Assembly: GCF_030814115.1 (NCBI RefSeq)
Contig: NZ_JAUSUP010000002.1
Coordinates: 1 to 64,000 of the forward strand
DNA length: 64,000 bases
Origin: Alkalibacillus filiformis
GTDB lineage: Bacteria; Bacillota; Bacilli; Bacillales; Alkalibacillaceae
Direction: 5' to 3'
Shown: piece by piece, positions 8,057 through 16,254 of the stretch
How positions within the stretch are numbered: the stretch's first letter is position 1
Layout of the letters: every line of letters begins with the position of its first letter
The notes under the pieces: generated by a model
The model's database searches: none
What the model was told of the DNA's origin: nothing
What the model saw: the letters and a program-made list of their open reading frames with translations, nothing else
Program-made: the position numbers and the translations under genes

Positions 8057-9406
8057 ATGACGAAGCTTAAATTCTACTTATATACATCATTCGTAGCGTT
8101 ATATATGATTAACCTGTTTGCTAACAGCGAGATTTTGACTTACACCCAAGGAATGATTGGGGTTATAGCGCTTGTCGTTTCAGTTTATGGTGCTAGTAAG
8201 ACGTATCAAATCATCGGGGTTGTTTTTACAATCATCGCAACTCTATTATTCGCGACACATGACATACCAATTACAAACACCCTCCCCTATTTCACGTCAA
8301 TGGGGCTATTAATATCGTTGTTATATGTTATACCTTTCATAAACCATTACATGATTGTTGGACGGTTTGACCAGTCGCTGTACAAAATCTTACAATCTAA
8401 CACACAAAACCTTGGGAAATTTTATACGAAATCTTATTTAACGAGTTATGCGTTAACGTTGTTTATTTTTATTTCGATGATCCCGATGTCTTATCAGTTT
8501 ATTAAAGATCGGACAAAAGACTTCAATGACCATTTGACACACCAGTTTGCGACACGTTCCATTTTAAGACCGTTAGCTACTGCAAATGTATGGAGTCCTA
8601 TTGAAGTCTACACTGCTCTAGTCGTCGCTATTACAGGAGCCTACTACTTACAATTACTGCCGATTTTATTAGCTTTTTCGATTATTATGGTGATCATCGA
8701 CCTTTTAATTAACTATAATCGTTACAAAGGTTACACCATTTCTACTGAAAGCGACTCCAATCCCTTAAGTCGAGAAACGGTCCGTAAACTAATTCTACTC
8801 GTTGTATTTCTCGTCCTGTTTGTTACGACTGCTACGGTGACACATCGGGCATTAAATCTTGAGTTTTTCGATGCCATCGTCTTAATCATCATTCCATATA
8901 CGCTCGTGTGGGCACTAGTGACAAACCGCTTCACGACACTCATTCGCTACAATCAGAAAGTATGGGATGGTCAACTATGGACGATGCAAAATTTCATGAT
9001 GTTATTGTTACCTGTTGGCTTCTTCAACGAAGTCGTTACTGATACAGGCGTTTTCGATCAACTGCTCGAAGGCTTATCGTGGTTACAACACCAACCGCTA
9101 CTCCTGTTCATATTCATTATGTTCAGTTCAATGACGTTAGCTTTTTTCGGGTTCCATCCATTAGTGACGTTAAGCTTAATTGGATTGTTTGTAACACCAT
9201 TTTTAGACACCATTAGCCCACTAAGTATTTCGATTGTGATGATTATCTCTGTCGTACTAAATGACATGACAGGTACATTTAACATCCCAATTACGATGCT
9301 TAACCAGTACTTTAAACGTAACCCATATCAACTGACTTCATGGAATATTGGCTATGCACTCATTTTTGGTACTGTCGGCATCGCCATTGCATACTTGTTC
9401 ATTTAA
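8057..9406 (+). CDS. Polytopic membrane protein, possible ion/organic-anion transporter
   Basis: 449 residues with about 11-12 hydrophobic segments and almost no soluble domain apart from a polar loop around residues 220-240. Internal topology (two halves, GFHPLVTLSLIGLFV and NDMTGTFNIPITMLN near the C-terminus) resembles the broad IT/ArsB-NhaD-like transporter architecture, but I do not recognise the family securely. It is monocistronic: a weak -10 box (TACAAT, 8019-8024) lies upstream and a strong terminator downstream. The substrate is unknown. Confidence 0.7.
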   Translation: MTKLKFYLYTSFVALYMINLFANSEILTYTQGMIGVIALVVSVYGASKTYQIIGVVFTIIATLLFATHDIPITNTLPYFTSMGLLISLLYVIPFINHYMIVGRFDQSLYKILQSNTQNLGKFYTKSYLTSYALTLFIFISMIPMSYQFIKDRTKDFNDHLTHQFATRSILRPLATANVWSPIEVYTALVVAITGAYYLQLLPILLAFSIIMVIIDLLINYNRYKGYTISTESDSNPLSRETVRKLILLVVFLVLFVTTATVTHRALNLEFFDAIVLIIIPYTLVWALVTNRFTTLIRYNQKVWDGQLWTMQNFMMLLLPVGFFNEVVTDTGVFDQLLEGLSWLQHQPLLLFIFIMFSSMTLAFFGFHPLVTLSLIGLFVTPFLDTISPLSISIVMIISVVLNDMTGTFNIPITMLNQYFKRNPYQLTSWNIGYALIFGTVGIAIAYLFI

Positions 9407-9413
9407 AATAAAT

Positions 9414-9462
9414 CACCCCTGAAAGTTAGAAGTTAAGATCTAACTCTCAGGGGTGTTTTTTA
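9414..9462. terminator. Bidirectional terminator
   Basis: CACCCCT (9414-9420) pairs with AGGGGTG (9449-9455) and the stem extends inward through a GTTAGA/TCTAAC arm. T-runs lie on both strands. It serves the convergent 8057 gene and the phhB-like gene. Confidence 0.85.
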
Positions 9463-9750
9463 CTTATAGCCATATAGCTCATCACAATATTTTGCTAATG
9501 AGAGGTCTTTTTCCGTAATGCCACCTTCATCCCATGACGTCCACTTCACGGTCACCGTTTTATAATCAATAACAATGTGAGGGTGGTGATCTTTTGCCTC
9601 TGCTTGATTAGCGACTTGCCTTACAAAATCAATACCAACTAAATACTCATCAAACTTGAATTGCCGCTTCAACGTCCTACCTTGCTCAAGCTCCCATTCC
9701 GTTAATTTCTCTAACGAACTTTGAACATCAGCATCTGACAGTTTCGCCAA
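9460..9750 (-). CDS. phhB: Pterin-4a-carbinolamine dehydratase
   Basis: 96 residues, the full family length, with the active-site signature EAKDHHPHIVIDYKTVTVKW followed by the conserved C-terminal GGITEKDLSLAKYCDEL. It dehydrates 4a-hydroxytetrahydrobiopterin, regenerating pterin cofactor; in organisms without aromatic amino-acid hydroxylase the role is less certain (pterin or molybdopterin recycling). A single ATG with a nearby GGAGG site fixes the start. The SRPBCC gene lies 12 bp upstream in the same direction, so the two may be cotranscribed. Confidence 0.92.
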   Translation of the reverse strand: MAKLSDADVQSSLEKLTEWELEQGRTLKRQFKFDEYLVGIDFVRQVANQAEAKDHHPHIVIDYKTVTVKWTSWDEGGITEKDLSLAKYCDELYGYK

Positions 9751-9762
9751 AATATTGCCTCC

Positions 9763-10206
9763 TTACTTAGATTCATTCAATTCTTCAATATATGCTTTTA
9801 CTTTATTTAAATGTTCCCCATCTTCTTTAATTATAATCTTTTTAATTAAAGGTTTATAAATTAAGTTTCTTAAACCTGATGTCGTGATGTTTCCATCAAA
9901 ATTAACCGTCGTCTGACCATCATGCTCTACGAACGTATAACGATACGTTAGGTACAGCTTATTTTGCTCACTTTTGACAACAAACCGTTGATTCGGTTCA
10001 TACTCGATGACTTCCCACGTATTATTAACGTTCTGCCCCTTAATGTGACGCGTTTCAGTCATTTTCGTCCCTTCAGTCACTTTATCTTGATTAAGCTTTA
10101 AATCAATTATATGATCTAACTTTTCCACTGCATACTCATATCTTGATATAACTCGAAAAACTTGATCAATTGGCGCATCAATTGTAATAGATCTTGTAAA
10201 GCTCAC
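9763..10206 (-). CDS. SRPBCC (START/polyketide-cyclase-like) protein
   Basis: 147 residues with the SRPBCC opening SITIDAPIDQVFRVISRYE, a beta-rich middle (MTETRHIKGQNVNNTWEVIEYEPNQ) and a C-terminal helix (GEHLNKVKAYIEELNE). These cup-shaped proteins bind hydrophobic ligands; the ligand here is unknown. It sits 12 bp upstream of the carbinolamine dehydratase gene. Family assignment is fairly secure; function is not. Confidence 0.75.
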   Translation of the reverse strand: MSFTRSITIDAPIDQVFRVISRYEYAVEKLDHIIDLKLNQDKVTEGTKMTETRHIKGQNVNNTWEVIEYEPNQRFVVKSEQNKLYLTYRYTFVEHDGQTTVNFDGNITTSGLRNLIYKPLIKKIIIKEDGEHLNKVKAYIEELNESK

Positions 10207-10365
10207 AGCTCAATCCCCCCTAAAACTCCCTCTATTTCATATGACTATTTTAACATAAGCGACGTGTAACTTTCATAATAGAAAAAATATTCCCAAAGTC
10301 TATTGTCGTTCGTTCAACGTAAGAGTAAAATAAGACTAAAATTCAATAAGCTAGGTGATGAAGTC

Positions 10366-10836
10366 ATGCAAATTAGAGAGATTGAAGACCGAGATAATAA
10401 AGCTATGGAGCATATTATTAAAAAATCACTAGAATCCTTTAACTTAGATATACCTGGAACAGCTTACTTTGACCCTGAATTAAGTAACTTAACTGAACAT
10501 TACGCTAAACAATCAAAAGCGCAATACTGGGTCATCGTTAATGACGAAAATGATGTATTAGGCGGTGTCGGCATTGGACCATTCCAAGACGACATTAGTG
10601 AGTTGCAAAAGCTATACGTTAAACCCGAGGCACAAGGGTTAGGTTTATCCAAAAATCTAATGGAAGTGGCACTTAATTTTGCCAAACAACATTACACACA
10701 CTGTTACTTAGAGACGATGGAAATATTACATGCCGCTAATCATTTGTATGTCCAATTCGGCTTTGAACAACTTAAGCAACCGTTAGACGGATCAGACCAT
10801 GGTACAATGGATACATGGTTTATTAAAGAGTTATAA
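10366..10836 (+). CDS. GNAT-family N-acetyltransferase
   Basis: 156 residues. The acetyl-CoA motif is LYVKPEAQGLGLSKNLMEVAL, preceded by the beta-strand pair VLGGVGIGPF and followed by CYLETMEILHAANHLYVQFGFEQ. Such enzymes acetylate amines on small molecules or proteins; the substrate is not predictable here. The ATG at 10366 has AGGTGAT 8 bases upstream; an in-frame upstream ATG at 10303 has no such site. Confidence 0.8.
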   Translation: MQIREIEDRDNKAMEHIIKKSLESFNLDIPGTAYFDPELSNLTEHYAKQSKAQYWVIVNDENDVLGGVGIGPFQDDISELQKLYVKPEAQGLGLSKNLMEVALNFAKQHYTHCYLETMEILHAANHLYVQFGFEQLKQPLDGSDHGTMDTWFIKEL

Positions 10837-11018
10837 AGGTGATTTAATATAGGGGCTCAACATAAATGTTACAGTAGTCAATTCCCCTCTCGTTTAACGA
10901 TTACTTGAAAGCTCTCGAATCCTGTTAATGTCATGTCATAATGTATAAGCACGCAAATCCCTTTGTTTTAGCGGTTTAAAACAAGGGTAACAAGCGTTAC
11001 TTTCGGTTAAAGCACAGA
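10837..11018. other. Gap before the structured element, no gene seen
   Basis: AT-rich non-coding sequence without a convincing ORF. It holds an inverted repeat near 10965-10985 (CCCTTGTTTTA and AAAACAAGGGT), which may act as terminator for the GNAT gene or as the first hairpin of the element that follows. Confidence 0.4.
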
Positions 11019-11379
11019 GTTGGTATCAGGTGAGGAGCGAAGGTGGCGACTCCAGGTCGGCTAAAAGCGGTCACGTCCTGTGACCAACGCCGACATTAGA
11101 CCGTCCGGGTCGTCACGGGAACAGCACGAGGCTCGAGACCCCACAGGCCCCGCCTTTTGGGCCGAGTGATGCACCTGCGTCTACAAGCAATGCTTCGAAG
11201 AAGGCTTCCTCGGTGCAAGTTTCACAGATGCAGTTTCGATGAGGTTGCCTGGCTCGAGCCGTGCCCCTGCATAGAAAACACTGCGACAAACGACCTTAGG
11301 GAGTTTGAGCAGATGTTGCACTTGTGCCCTGTGGGTAAAAGCGTCCACCGAGAGCGGATCACATGATACCAACGGTTAA
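11004..11379 (+). ncRNA. GC-rich structured non-coding element, Bacillaceae-type dispersed repeat
   Basis: A block much richer in GC than its surroundings. GTTGGTATCA (11019-11028) pairs exactly with TGATACCAAC (11364-11373). Inside this, GGTGG pairs with CCACC, and GCACG plus CTCGAG (11124-11137) pair with CTCGAG plus CGTGC (11253-11264). Motifs such as GGCGACTCC, GGGAACAGCACGAG, GAGACCCCACAGG and GCTCGAGCCGTGCCC match, from memory, a non-coding repeat scattered through many Bacillaceae genomes. This copy seems expanded at its hairpin tips. CGGTTAA occurs near both ends (11004 and 11373). Strand and function are not determined; short ORFs inside are shadows. Confidence 0.55.
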
Positions 11380-11391
11380 GGTTGAGAACGT

Positions 11392-11438
11392 AAAAAACAG
11401 TCCAATGAAAGGATATTCCCAACATTGAACTGCTTTTT
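11392..11438 (-). terminator. Terminator after the EAL gene
   Basis: CAGTCCAATG (11398-11407) pairs with CATTGAACTG (11423-11432) with one mismatch. On the minus strand it is followed by TTTTTT and starts two bases after the EAL stop codon. A shorter T-run on the plus strand could also end transcription of the structured element. Confidence 0.8.
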
Positions 11439-11439
11439 A

Positions 11440-12216
11440 TTAAGCCAAACTTTCTTGATCTAGTACTTTCACAGTTGTAATATATTGCTTAACTTCATCT
11501 AGACTCATCGGTTTTTGGAAGTGATAACCTTGGAAGTACTCACATCCCATAGCTTTTAACGTCGTAAATTGCTCTTCATACTCAATACCTTCAGAAACAA
11601 CTTTCAAATCTAGGTCATGAGCCAATTTAATAATCGTCTCACAAATCGTTCTGTCTACAAAACCATCATGAATATTTTTCACAAAGGAACCATCTAGTTT
11701 GATCGTATCTAACGGTAAGTTTCTTAAATAATTTAAAGACGAGTAAATTGTTCCAAAATCATCAACCCATACTTGAATGCCTAACTCTCGTAATTGCTCG
11801 ATTACTTGGGCAGCTTCTTTTAAATTAATCACTAAAGACGATTCTGTGATCTCTACAGCTAACAAATCAGCTGGAAATCCTGTTCTCTCTAAAGTTGCTT
11901 TCAGCTCTTCTACATAGTGACCTTTAACGATATGTTTAGCCGATACGTTAACTGACAGAATAAACTTCTGCCCTAACGCATCCATTAATTGCTTCATCTC
12001 ACGACATGCATACTCACAGACGTAACGATCGATCTCATCGACAAACCCTTCTTCTTCCGCAAAAGGAATAAACTTATTCGGCGGAATCGTCCCTTGTTCA
12101 GGGTGTGGCCAACGTACGAGCACTTCAAAACCATAGACTTTACCACACCCACTCATTAACGGTTGATAGTTCGGGCGAATTTGACCTTCTTCAATACCGC
12201 GACGAATCATGAACAT
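11440..12216 (-). CDS. EAL-domain c-di-GMP phosphodiesterase (probably the C-terminal half of a broken GAF-EAL protein)
   Basis: 258 residues if started at ATG 12216; no good ribosome binding site supports that start. The EAL domain is nearly complete: FEVLVRW (EVL for EAL), SVNVSA, VEITES, VWVDDFGTIYSS, IKLDGSFV, VSEGIEYEEQ and CEYFQGYHFQKPM, so the metal- and catalytic-base residues are present. It should hydrolyse c-di-GMP to pGpG. The open frame extends upstream into the GAF gene, overlapping it out of frame. Removing one copy of a 7-bp duplication at 12219-12232 joins the two into one frame. Its target pool may be the one sensed by the tad riboswitch. Confidence 0.8.
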   Translation of the reverse strand: MFMIRRGIEEGQIRPNYQPLMSGCGKVYGFEVLVRWPHPEQGTIPPNKFIPFAEEEGFVDEIDRYVCEYACREMKQLMDALGQKFILSVNVSAKHIVKGHYVEELKATLERTGFPADLLAVEITESSLVINLKEAAQVIEQLRELGIQVWVDDFGTIYSSLNYLRNLPLDTIKLDGSFVKNIHDGFVDRTICETIIKLAHDLDLKVVSEGIEYEEQFTTLKAMGCEYFQGYHFQKPMSLDEVKQYITTVKVLDQESLA

Positions 12217-12218
12217 AT

Positions 12219-12232
12219 ATTTCTCATTTCTC
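12219..12232 (-). repeat. 7-bp tandem duplication at the GAF/EAL junction
   Basis: On the minus strand GAGAAAT is present twice in tandem. The first copy leads directly to an in-frame TGA that ends the GAF frame; with one copy, Ser-Asp-Arg-Glu-Lys runs on into Tyr-Met-Phe-Met-Ile-Arg-Arg of the EAL frame. Confidence 0.85.
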
Positions 12233-12859
12233 ACGGTCTGAGAGTGTAGATGGCCAATTGACCTTCTCTGGGTCTTTATATGAATCTTGTAAATTAACAT
12301 GACGTTGATTGGCTTCAATATAATTGGTCACAATCAAGGTAATTAACTCTTTAAAAGATTCAATTGTCGCTAATTCCTCATCGCTCGGCTCTCTTACCTC
12401 TGTAGAGTACATTGCGAATACACCCACAACATGATTGCTTTCAGGCGCAAAGATTGGAACCGACCAACACGATTTAAGTTCTAACTCTTCAACTACACTT
12501 CGAAAAGGGTCCCATTTCTCATCTATACTAATATCAGTCGTGACAACAAGCTCTCTGCGACAAGCAGCCGTACCACAAGTACCCATACCTTCATACAGTT
12601 CGATCCCTGTATAATGACCCATCATTTCTTCAGGCAAACTATGAGTAACACCACCTGTAAAATGAGTACCTGTCTCATCTAACAGCATAATCGTACCTTT
12701 AGACGATTCAAAACGTTGTTCAAAAAATTTAATCGCTTTAATTAATACATCTTTTAATGGTACACCATCACTTATATATTCCGTTATATATTGATACCCT
12801 TCCACAAACTCTTCAGGGGTTAATACAAATTGATTTTGATCCCGATCATAATCACTCAT
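12224..12859 (-). CDS. GAF-domain sensor (N-terminal half of a broken GAF-EAL protein)
   Basis: 211 residues. A GAF domain spans about residues 30-170: FEQRFESSKGTIMLLDETG, HYTGIELYEGMGTCGTAACRRE, then KSCWSVPIFAPESNHVVGVFAMYS and a C-terminal helix. GAF domains bind small ligands and gate an output domain. Here the output domain is the EAL in the next frame. The ATG at 12859 has a GGAGG-like site (GGAGGCCCG). The C-terminal end at TGA 12224 falls in the tandem duplication and is probably not the ancestral end. Confidence 0.8.
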   Translation of the reverse strand: MSDYDRDQNQFVLTPEEFVEGYQYITEYISDGVPLKDVLIKAIKFFEQRFESSKGTIMLLDETGTHFTGGVTHSLPEEMMGHYTGIELYEGMGTCGTAACRRELVVTTDISIDEKWDPFRSVVEELELKSCWSVPIFAPESNHVVGVFAMYSTEVREPSDEELATIESFKELITLIVTNYIEANQRHVNLQDSYKDPEKVNWPSTLSDREK

Positions 12860-13028
12860 GTTACGGGCCTCCTAACCATACTTTAGACTCAGATTACACG
12901 CAAAATTATTTATATTTAATATTTCCTCTTTCATATATATCAATTCCACTGTTATATATAGACTTTAGAATTAGAACTAAATATCTAAATAAAACCACAT
13001 GTTTTCCAGTGTAACATATTATAATACC

Positions 13029-14735
13029 TTAAGCTCTTTTTAATTTACGCCATAATGTTGAACGATTTATTCCTAGCCTTTTAGCGGCTCTCGATTGATT
13101 ATAATTTTCTTCTTCTAACACAGATTCAATCACTTGAATCTCTATATCCTCAAGTGTTCCTTCTAACTGATAAATTGACGCAGTACGTGAATCACGCTTT
13201 TCCTTTAAATATCGTTTAACGTGATCAGCTTTCAACACATACCCTTTCTCAGCTAGTACAACGGTTTGGATGAACGACCTTAACTCCCTCACTTGTCCAG
13301 GCCAATCATACTTAGCTAATTCCTTAACGACATCACCTTGAACTTTAATAACACTAGTTCCTAAGTTTTGATGAAAATGGGCAACAAATAAAGTCAACAA
13401 TCCCTTTAGATCTTCCTCACGCTCATTAATAGATGGAACGAAAATTTCTAACGCCTTATAAGACAATCGCGAGTCAAAACGGTGTAATAAAGACTCTGTC
13501 ACAGACAATACCACTTTAATATTGGCTTCAATCGCTTTATTTAAAAAACGACTTAACAAATTCAAACGTTCAATTGCAAGCTGAGAGGTATGACGCAAAT
13601 AGATCGTTCCTACATGCGAGGCTAACAGTTCATCTAAATACTCATACTGGCAACGGTTTAAGTCAACTTCGAGGAATGTTTTCCCAGTTTGACTTAAGTC
13701 ATGCATATACTGAGCTAGCAAACCTCTCCCAGTCCCTGGATCACCAACTAAGAAAAATAAATTGTGCGTCTCTAAACCACTATGAATGACTCGCATAACA
13801 GCACTCATCGCTTCACTCTCAGCAATTACAGTCGGCTTTTGTTTAACTTCAATCTTTTGAACCCAAGAAAGCTGACTTAATAAATCATTATTCGTAAAAA
13901 AACTTAAAAGAAAATAATGCTCACCATTATTTTGTAAAGTCTCTATCTTTATATCGACTTGTTCGTTTTCCTTTACATAATATCGCCAATTAATTTTGTT
14001 TGTAAGAGAAACTTCTTTCGTAATACTCATAATTTCCTCTTCGTCGATCGGACACGAAGAAAAACGATCCCATACATCAATTAGCACTTCACCATTTCGG
14101 TTAACAATCATAAAGTCATCGTACTTCTTATGGATAATATCCGACAGCAACTCGATTTTAGATAAGTTCCATTCATAAAACTCATATTGTTTCTTCGCAA
14201 AATCAATAGCATCTATCACTGTCTCTCGTCCGGTTTGAATTAAGAAGCTTTCTAGTCCATGGTGTTTAGCTGACTCTGAGGTACCTACATCACCTAAAAT
14301 TAATTCATAGCCTAATTCCTTTAACTGAATAACAGTTGGTTCAATCTCATCTATATGTTCAATCGTAAATACATCAACAGATAAATCCAAAATATCAATA
14401 ATAGCTTGAGCACCTAACGTCATTGTAGGATAACAAACGATTGCCTTCTTTTGGTCAAAATCGTTCGCCATTGTTAAAACACGCAACAAATCATAACCAG
14501 AAATCGAAACATCGATCACTGGTATATTCGTCATCTCACGAATTAAGTGTGCCGTTACAGCACGACTTATGATGACATCATAGCCTTCTTCTTCAGCACG
14601 ACAAGCTATTCTAGCTCCTTCTTCCATATTACCAACTTCAATAGATAAGTCGACTCCGTAAATTTCATCACGGCACTCTTCAATAAGCGGAACCATTGAT
14701 GCATAAGGTGCAATGAATTTCACCTTTATGTTCAT
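13029..14735 (-). CDS. PrpR-N sensor / degenerate AAA+ / Fis-HTH transcriptional regulator
   Basis: 568 residues. A PrpR-N-type sensor (about 1-190, with RAEEEGYDVIISRAVTAHLI) is followed by a PAS-like region, an AAA+ region (about 300-500) and a Fis-type helix-turn-helix at the end (NYNQSRAAKRLGINRSTLWRKL). The ATPase looks degenerate. Walker A is GDPGTGRG (about 331), Walker B is GTIYLRH instead of GTLFLDE, and the stretch that should hold ESELFG...GAFTGA is absent between FLEVDLN and LASHVGT. It therefore probably does not activate sigma-54. It is divergent from the gbsR-like operon. Confidence 0.8.
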   Translation of the reverse strand: MNIKVKFIAPYASMVPLIEECRDEIYGVDLSIEVGNMEEGARIACRAEEEGYDVIISRAVTAHLIREMTNIPVIDVSISGYDLLRVLTMANDFDQKKAIVCYPTMTLGAQAIIDILDLSVDVFTIEHIDEIEPTVIQLKELGYELILGDVGTSESAKHHGLESFLIQTGRETVIDAIDFAKKQYEFYEWNLSKIELLSDIIHKKYDDFMIVNRNGEVLIDVWDRFSSCPIDEEEIMSITKEVSLTNKINWRYYVKENEQVDIKIETLQNNGEHYFLLSFFTNNDLLSQLSWVQKIEVKQKPTVIAESEAMSAVMRVIHSGLETHNLFFLVGDPGTGRGLLAQYMHDLSQTGKTFLEVDLNRCQYEYLDELLASHVGTIYLRHTSQLAIERLNLLSRFLNKAIEANIKVVLSVTESLLHRFDSRLSYKALEIFVPSINEREEDLKGLLTLFVAHFHQNLGTSVIKVQGDVVKELAKYDWPGQVRELRSFIQTVVLAEKGYVLKADHVKRYLKEKRDSRTASIYQLEGTLEDIEIQVIESVLEEENYNQSRAAKRLGINRSTLWRKLKRA

Positions 14736-14945
14736 ATTTACAACACCTCTATATTAAATGTTTATTTTTTATGTTTAGTAATTGCAATATACAACATAAA
14801 CCGATATATTTCGACTGTTTTAAGCATTTTTTCAACAAAATAAGACATAATAAATAGACCCACACTTGACATTTTGAATTATACGTTTAAAATGTATTAT
14901 ATAAATTAAATTATTTAATTACCTTTCTGAAAGGTGGATTTCTAA
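14736..14945. promoter_or_regulatory. Divergent control region with palindromic operator
   Basis: On the plus strand TTGACA at 14866-14871 is a perfect -35 box, but no well-spaced -10 is obvious. The likeliest operator is the inverted repeat ATACGTTT / AAATGTAT (14881-14897, one central base, 7 of 8 positions paired), about 50 bp before the gbsR-like start. It suggests autoregulation by that protein. Confidence 0.45.
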
Positions 14946-15476
14946 ATGAGTGAAGACTTAACGCGCGTACATGAGTCTGAAGACGTCATGATTAGTGCGA
15001 TTGCTCAGTCGATGACTGTCTACGGGGTTTCTGCTTCTGTTGGGCGAATTTATGGAGTCCTTTATTTCTCAGAAGAACCATTAACATTAGATGAGATTAA
15101 AGACCAAGTTGCCATGAGTAAAGCAAGTGTGAGCAATGGCATAAGAGAGTTAATAGAAACGGAAATGGTAACGAAAGTTTGGAAGAAAGGCGAACGTAAA
15201 GATCATTTTATCGCCGAAAAAGACTTCCTAAGAAATTTCATTAACTTCTTTGTGAAAACGTTACGTGTCGAACGCAACTTAATTAACAAAGCCATTGAAC
15301 AGACCGAACCAACGATTTCAGAAGTTGCAGAACAGACCGAAGATGAAGAAGCTGAGCGAATCGCTAAACGAGATTTAGAACTGATCCAAGAATCAAAAGA
15401 CTACCTAGATTGGTTAATGCGTCTAGCAAACTCTTTAGAATCAGGCAAAATCTTTGAACATCTACCGAAGAAATAG
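14946..15476 (+). CDS. GbsR/MarR-type transcriptional regulator
   Basis: 176 residues. A winged-helix domain (about 25-95: SVGRIYGVLYFSEEPLTLDEIKDQVAMSKASVSNGIRELIETEMV) with the Trp/Lys-rich wing KVWKKGERKDHFIAEKDF is the hallmark of the GbsR family, which controls choline and glycine-betaine uptake or synthesis in Bacillus. The C-terminal half is a dimerisation helix bundle. GAAAGGTGG precedes the ATG. It leads a three-gene set with an isochorismatase-fold hydrolase and a betaine-type binding lipoprotein, so its ligand is probably a quaternary ammonium compound. Confidence 0.85.
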   Translation: MSEDLTRVHESEDVMISAIAQSMTVYGVSASVGRIYGVLYFSEEPLTLDEIKDQVAMSKASVSNGIRELIETEMVTKVWKKGERKDHFIAEKDFLRNFINFFVKTLRVERNLINKAIEQTEPTISEVAEQTEDEEAERIAKRDLELIQESKDYLDWLMRLANSLESGKIFEHLPKK

Positions 15477-15494
15477 ACAAAAAGGGGACATTCT

Positions 15495-16166
15495 ATGAAG
15501 AAAAGCGATTCAGCCTTAGTGTTAATTGACTTACAAAAAGAATCAAACTTTGGCTTAGATCATATGGAAGAAGTCATTAAAAATACTGAAAAGCTATTAC
15601 CAGCTTTTCGAGCGTCTAATTTACCTATTATTTATACACGTCATATTAATAGAGCTGACGCTGTCGGCTTATCAGAAGGCGAACCATTAAACGAAGATGG
15701 ATCACCTTTCTATTATCATGACGGCACAGACCAAATTGAAATCTTTGACGAGATAAAACCAGAAAAAGATGAAATCGTCATCGATAAATACCGTTGGAGT
15801 GCTTTTCATGACACTAGTTTAGATCTTATGCTAAAAAGCTTAGGCGTCAAACACTTATACATTGGCGGTGTTGTAACAGATGGTTGTTTAATGACATCAG
15901 TGTTTGATGCATATTTTAGAGATTATCAAATTAATTTGATCCATGATATCACTTCAGCAAGTAATGCAGGTGCCCATCAGTCAGCGATTTTAACGATGAC
16001 GAATTGGGTTTACAACATGAAGATTTATGACACAGATCAGCTTATCAAGAAGTTAAATGGACAATCACACAATTTCTTTGAAACAGATCGCGCTGATGCG
16101 ATGCAATTTACAGCAGAAACGATGCAAGATCAATTTAATAAAATTGTTAGCAAACTAGCTGAATAG
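15495..16166 (+). CDS. Isochorismatase-fold cysteine hydrolase
   Basis: 223 residues with the complete triad of the family: Asp12 (ALVLIDLQKE), Lys98 (VIDKYRWSAF) and Cys131 (GGVVTDGCLMTSV) with the preceding cis-peptide Gly-Val-Val-Thr. The family cleaves amide, carbamoyl or vinyl-ether bonds; N-carbamoylsarcosine amidase and nicotinamidase are relatives. It starts 18 bp after the gbsR-like gene behind AAAGGGGAC. Given its neighbours, an amide linked to betaine, sarcosine or choline metabolism is a reasonable guess, not shown. Confidence 0.83.
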   Translation: MKKSDSALVLIDLQKESNFGLDHMEEVIKNTEKLLPAFRASNLPIIYTRHINRADAVGLSEGEPLNEDGSPFYYHDGTDQIEIFDEIKPEKDEIVIDKYRWSAFHDTSLDLMLKSLGVKHLYIGGVVTDGCLMTSVFDAYFRDYQINLIHDITSASNAGAHQSAILTMTNWVYNMKIYDTDQLIKKLNGQSHNFFETDRADAMQFTAETMQDQFNKIVSKLAE

Positions 16167-16254
16167 TTAGTTTCTAAATATAAAGAAACAATCACTTAGT
16201 TGAATCACTTTACAATCACTTAATTCAATTAACAGAAAGGGAGTTTTTGTTAAC

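Noticed and set aside
11157-11425. Three overlapping short ORFs in the GC-rich element
   Set aside because: They lie in nested inverted repeats, lack ribosome binding sites and have no coherent protein character.
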